Shown here one piece after another: positions 27,955-30,423 of a DNA stretch of 30,423 nt (position 1 is the first letter of the stretch; the number at the start of each line of letters is the position of its first letter). The notes beneath the pieces were generated by a model. The model searched no databases and was not told the origin of the DNA. It worked only from the letters and a program-made list of their open reading frames with translations. The position numbers and the translations under genes were made by a program. This stretch comes from a virus. The stretch covers positions 1 through 30,423 of IMG/VR virus record IMGVR_UViG_3300037117_000176; one strand, written 5' to 3'.

Positions 27955-28377
27955 CTAGTCGCCGTGCTGCGCTATGTCGTGGTATTCCGCCGAGATCTCT
28001 TCGCCGCGCCCCTCGGCCGCCTCGCAGAGCGCCATCAAGCGATCGAATGCCTCGTGGCTATCGCTGATCCAATCGGCTGCTGGCCCGTGACTTTCGCCGA
28101 CGAGCGTGCAGCCTTCGGAGTCTTCGGGTTTATTTCCCTTGTGCATCCGGATCGCCGAGCGACCGGGCACGTCGAGCAACTCTGGCGTGACGTAGTCGAA
28201 ATGTGGGCTCATGGTGAGCTTCACCTGAAACACTCCGCACGGGATGCAGGGATGGCCGGCATGTACGGGGTTGAAGCGCGAGGGCTCGAGGTCGAAGCAG
28301 AATTGCTGGCCGTCCACAGTCAGCCGGCCGATGATGGAACGGTCAGTCTCGATGAGCCGATAGATATCGAGTTTCAT
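27955..28377 (-). CDS. DUF5675 protein, candidate lysis enzyme
   Basis: The 140-residue product shows RSIIGRLTVDGQQFCFDLEP, PCIPCGVFQVKLTMSPHFDY, LLDVPGRSAIRMHKGNKPED and SEGCTLVGES. The strand order and the H-x-GN...GC motif match DUF5675, whose fold resembles L,D-transpeptidase-like or peptidoglycan-active domains. Next to a holin it is the best candidate for the cell-wall-active enzyme; no classic endolysin is seen. ATG 28377 overlaps the upstream stop. Confidence 0.8.
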   Translation of the reverse strand: MKLDIYRLIETDRSIIGRLTVDGQQFCFDLEPSRFNPVHAGHPCIPCGVFQVKLTMSPHFDYVTPELLDVPGRSAIRMHKGNKPEDSEGCTLVGESHGPAADWISDSHEAFDRLMALCEAAEGRGEEISAEYHDIAQHGD

Positions 28378-28574
28378 TTGATCCCCCAGGCATCGAGTGA
28401 GCCTCGGCTCTTGGGATGAGCTTCAGCAATATGCGTATTCATTTCAGCCGCTCCCAGAGTTCGCTTCGACGGGATAAGTGCTGTTCCGAACTTCGCCAGC
28501 TCAACCCGGAAGTCGCATTGGTCGCAGATGAAAACAATTCCGCTAGCTCGTCGGATTGCGCGGTAGTCTTTCAT
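28374..28574 (-). CDS. Small C2H2-like zinc-finger protein
   Basis: The 66-residue product starts at ATG 28574, 13 bp after the upstream stop. It has IVFICDQCDFRVELAKFGTA and EMNTHIAEAHPKS, a C-x-x-C ... H-x4-H pair typical of C2H2-like fingers. Its stop overlaps the DUF5675 start. Possible function in regulation of late genes is only an idea. Confidence 0.6.
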   Translation of the reverse strand: MKDYRAIRRASGIVFICDQCDFRVELAKFGTALIPSKRTLGAAEMNTHIAEAHPKSRGSLDAWGIK

Positions 28575-28587
28575 TAGTTTGTGCCTG

Positions 28588-29502
28588 TCAGCAGATGATG
28601 CATACGTTGGGCTGGGGACCGCCCACAGGAGGAGGCGGCGGAGGAGGAGGAGGCCCATACCCGCTTGGCCCAAAGACCACGCCGCAACTCGTAAAATCTG
28701 TTAGACCGTCTTCACTGGAGAAATCAAACAAAGGTTGCTGCACGTCTTTTGAATCGATGATGTATGCGTTGACTCGTCCCCAGTCAGAAGACGGGTCCCG
28801 TAATGTTTCTAACGTCCAAGGCGGGTAAACGACTTGAGCGGAGGTAGGTCCAATTTCAGCGACCTCCATCATACAAAAGTAAGCATTGTTTGGTGCGATT
28901 CCGTTCAATGATGGACCAAGACAAGGCGGCGTCTGTGGGTATAGTCCCCAAGCAAGTTCGCAGTCAATCACCGCCCAACTGGATAGTCCGGTTAGCTCGT
29001 AAACCCAAAATTCTGGATTGCGGATGGCGGGAAAACCGCCAGAAGCGAGAGCCCAGCTTATCGTCGTTGCCCCTCCATTTGTCACCGTGTACCAAGCATC
29101 AAACTCAGCACCGTAGGGCTCGGTAGGGAAGTCGGGGTCAAGGCCGACGAATGCCGTCTGATACCCTGCACTTGAACCTGAACCCGGAAGGCTATACCAC
29201 GGAACTTGCGTAAAAACATCAGCAGCATCGTCGCTCAATGAAGCCGAAACTAAGTTGTATACTGGGCTGCCACCCCACGACGCCTCATTAGTTAAAAAAA
29301 TCACCAACAAATTCCCTGCCACGGTCGTCGGGATTGTGAAACTCCCAGAGACGGACTCGTCCGGGTATGGATAGAGTTGATAGGCACGATTCACTAGAGT
29401 TATAGGACCGTCGCCCGAGGGAAGATCAAACGACGAATCGGAGTTGGCTGGGTCCCCAGATGGCAACCCCAAACTCCCCGGAAGTCCTGGTAATGATGAC
29501 AT
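28588..29502 (-). CDS. Virion-type protein with polyproline tail and terminal cysteines
   Basis: The 304-residue product begins with a low-complexity segment (SSLPGLPGSLGLPSGDP). A beta-rich domain follows, about residues 35-270 (SVSGSFTIPTTVAGNLLVIF, FDAWYTVTNGGATTISWAL, FWVYELTGLSSWAVIDCEL). It ends in nine consecutive prolines, then VGGPQPNVCIIC. The beta domain resembles carbohydrate-binding or tail-fibre modules found in phage structural genes. It starts 9 bp after the repeat protein. The polyproline and CxxC ending is unusual. Confidence 0.75.
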   Translation of the reverse strand: MSSLPGLPGSLGLPSGDPANSDSSFDLPSGDGPITLVNRAYQLYPYPDESVSGSFTIPTTVAGNLLVIFLTNEASWGGSPVYNLVSASLSDDAADVFTQVPWYSLPGSGSSAGYQTAFVGLDPDFPTEPYGAEFDAWYTVTNGGATTISWALASGGFPAIRNPEFWVYELTGLSSWAVIDCELAWGLYPQTPPCLGPSLNGIAPNNAYFCMMEVAEIGPTSAQVVYPPWTLETLRDPSSDWGRVNAYIIDSKDVQQPLFDFSSEDGLTDFTSCGVVFGPSGYGPPPPPPPPPVGGPQPNVCIIC

Positions 29503-29511
29503 GCGTTTAGA

Positions 29512-30423
29512 TCACCGCAAGAAAGCATACTTAGTGCTGATGACAGGCGGACTGACGTTCATGACAGACGGGGCGAATGTGAGCGCGAAGTTCAAGGCTC
29601 CGGACGCGGATGGGCTGACGGCACTGGCGTCGACCTGAATAGCACCACCGCTGCCAAACACGACAGCGAGGCCGTCCATTGCAAAACTTCCTGTACAAAC
29701 CACCAGTGAAGCACCAGGCGTGAGATCGACTGCCTGAAAGATGATCTCGCCCTTCAATCGCCATGGGATTGGAGTTGTGCTTGCCGGATACGCCTGCGAG
29801 ACGGAGTGTCCCATATTCACGCCGTCCGCCGTCGCGCCATACAGCGGCGTGATGGTCATCTGACCGCCAACCGTTCCCGGGATGATCGTTCCGCCCATCG
29901 TGAAAGAGAAAACCTTCCCGGCGATGGGTTGGTTTCTGGCGCCGAGCGGCATGGAAAAAGCTCGCTGCGCTCCTGCCTGCGTCAGCAGAGTGGTGAAGCT
30001 GGCACTTCGCTTGCCCGGCTGTGTCGGAGGAGCGGTATAGAAATCGAGAGGCTTGCGAAGCGGGTGAAGTTGGATCGATGGTTTGTCGGCAGCAGATTTC
30101 GGAGGCGGAACCCAAGTCCAGACCGCCTCGTCGAATAAATAGGGAAGCGTCTGGTAGAGAGAGGCCGCGACTGGCTTTGTCGGATTCCTCCAGAAGTCCT
30201 CGTCGGGCTGGCCGAGAGCAAGCCTGGCGGCCGGGATCTCTTCCGGATCGCCGAGCGGCAGGCGCTGAAACAGACTTGCCGGGACCGGAGCAACCGGGTT
30301 CCGCCAGAAGTCCTCGTCTGGATGGGGAATGAGCGGGACGAGCGAACCCGCCGGTATCTCTTCTGGATCGCCGAGTGGCAGGCGTTGCCACAGGCTTGCC
30401 GGGACGGGAGCAACCGGATTCCG
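29512..30423 (-). CDS. C-terminal part of the tandem-repeat protein, partial at the right edge
   Basis: The frame is open from the right edge to TGA 29514-29512: 303 codons. The first 100 residues hold three more repeat units (NPVAPVPASLWQ; DEDFW-RNPVAPVPASLFQ; DEDFW-RNPTKPVAASLYQ). A Pro-rich linker follows, then a globular C-terminal domain of about 150 residues that is beta-rich and ends VISTKYAFLR. If the molecule is circular this is the end of the protein that starts at 1639, giving at least 850 residues and 14 units. The directly joined ends are out of frame by two bases. Confidence 0.85.
   Translation of the reverse strand, partial: RNPVAPVPASLWQRLPLGDPEEIPAGSLVPLIPHPDEDFWRNPVAPVPASLFQRLPLGDPEEIPAARLALGQPDEDFWRNPTKPVAASLYQTLPYLFDEAVWTWVPPPKSAADKPSIQLHPLRKPLDFYTAPPTQPGKRSASFTTLLTQAGAQRAFSMPLGARNQPIAGKVFSFTMGGTIIPGTVGGQMTITPLYGATADGVNMGHSVSQAYPASTTPIPWRLKGEIIFQAVDLTPGASLVVCTGSFAMDGLAVVFGSGGAIQVDASAVSPSASGALNFALTFAPSVMNVSPPVISTKYAFLR

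Noticed and set aside
29531-30391. A 286-residue leftward frame at the right edge
   Set aside because: It is the repeat DNA read in another phase. The phase that holds DEDFW and NPVAPV runs from the edge to 29512 and agrees with the left end.
1-30423. Direct terminal repeat proving circularity
   Set aside because: The first and last bases do not share a long identical stretch; only short repeat-unit similarity (about 11 bp) is seen.

Overview
The window reads as a nearly complete genome, or large genome fragment, of a tailed double-stranded DNA bacteriophage. The evidence is a P27-like small terminase, a large terminase, an HK97-type portal, a DUF5675-type lysis enzyme, a three-helix holin, an ERF-type recombination protein and a helicase-methyltransferase fusion, with almost no intergenic space. 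The sequence is moderately GC-rich. The host cannot be read from the sequence; a soil bacterium is only a guess. No integrase with a DNA-binding tail, repressor, tRNA, CRISPR array or insertion sequence was recognised.

Layout. Positions 1-12631 are mostly leftward. Read in the direction of transcription they hold small membrane and zinc-binding proteins, a short serine recombinase, an HNH nuclease, terminase small and large subunits, three small genes, the portal, a conserved virion-type protein, a glycosyltransferase-like protein and three appendage-type proteins. They end with the N-terminal part of a long protein made of about 40-residue repeats, which runs off the left edge. Positions 12632-12826 are a divergent control region. 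Positions 12827-26257 are a rightward operon of about thirty genes, most joined by 4-bp ATGA stop/start overlaps: many tiny Cys/His-rich proteins, two HNH nucleases, a J-domain protein followed by a separate DnaJ-type zinc-finger protein, an ERF annealing protein, a DUF5131 protein and a helicase-methyltransferase fusion. Positions 26307-30423 are leftward again: the C-terminal end of a repeat protein of the same family (running off the right edge), a polyproline-tailed virion-type protein, a zinc-finger protein, a DUF5675 hydrolase candidate, a holin, a membrane-anchored coiled coil and two unknowns.

Because both edges lie in the same repeat family on the same strand, with an N-terminus on the left and a C-terminus on the right, the molecule is probably circular or circularly permuted, and the sequence was opened or broken inside the repeat. 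The two ends do not join in frame as given (two bases are lacking), so something is missing or wrong at the junction. No major capsid protein, prohead protease, tape measure or tail tube gene was recognised. Either they lie in unsequenced DNA between the ends or they are too diverged to see.

The most unusual signals are these: a tandem pair of structured RNA elements sharing one internal loop (AGUUA opposite AACAA), the second abutting the ribosome binding site of the helicase-methyltransferase gene; the repeat protein at the genome ends; a DnaJ split over two overlapping genes; a hairpin leader repeated after three consecutive stop codons, the last copy without a gene; and two rightward genes antisense to the leftward structural operon.
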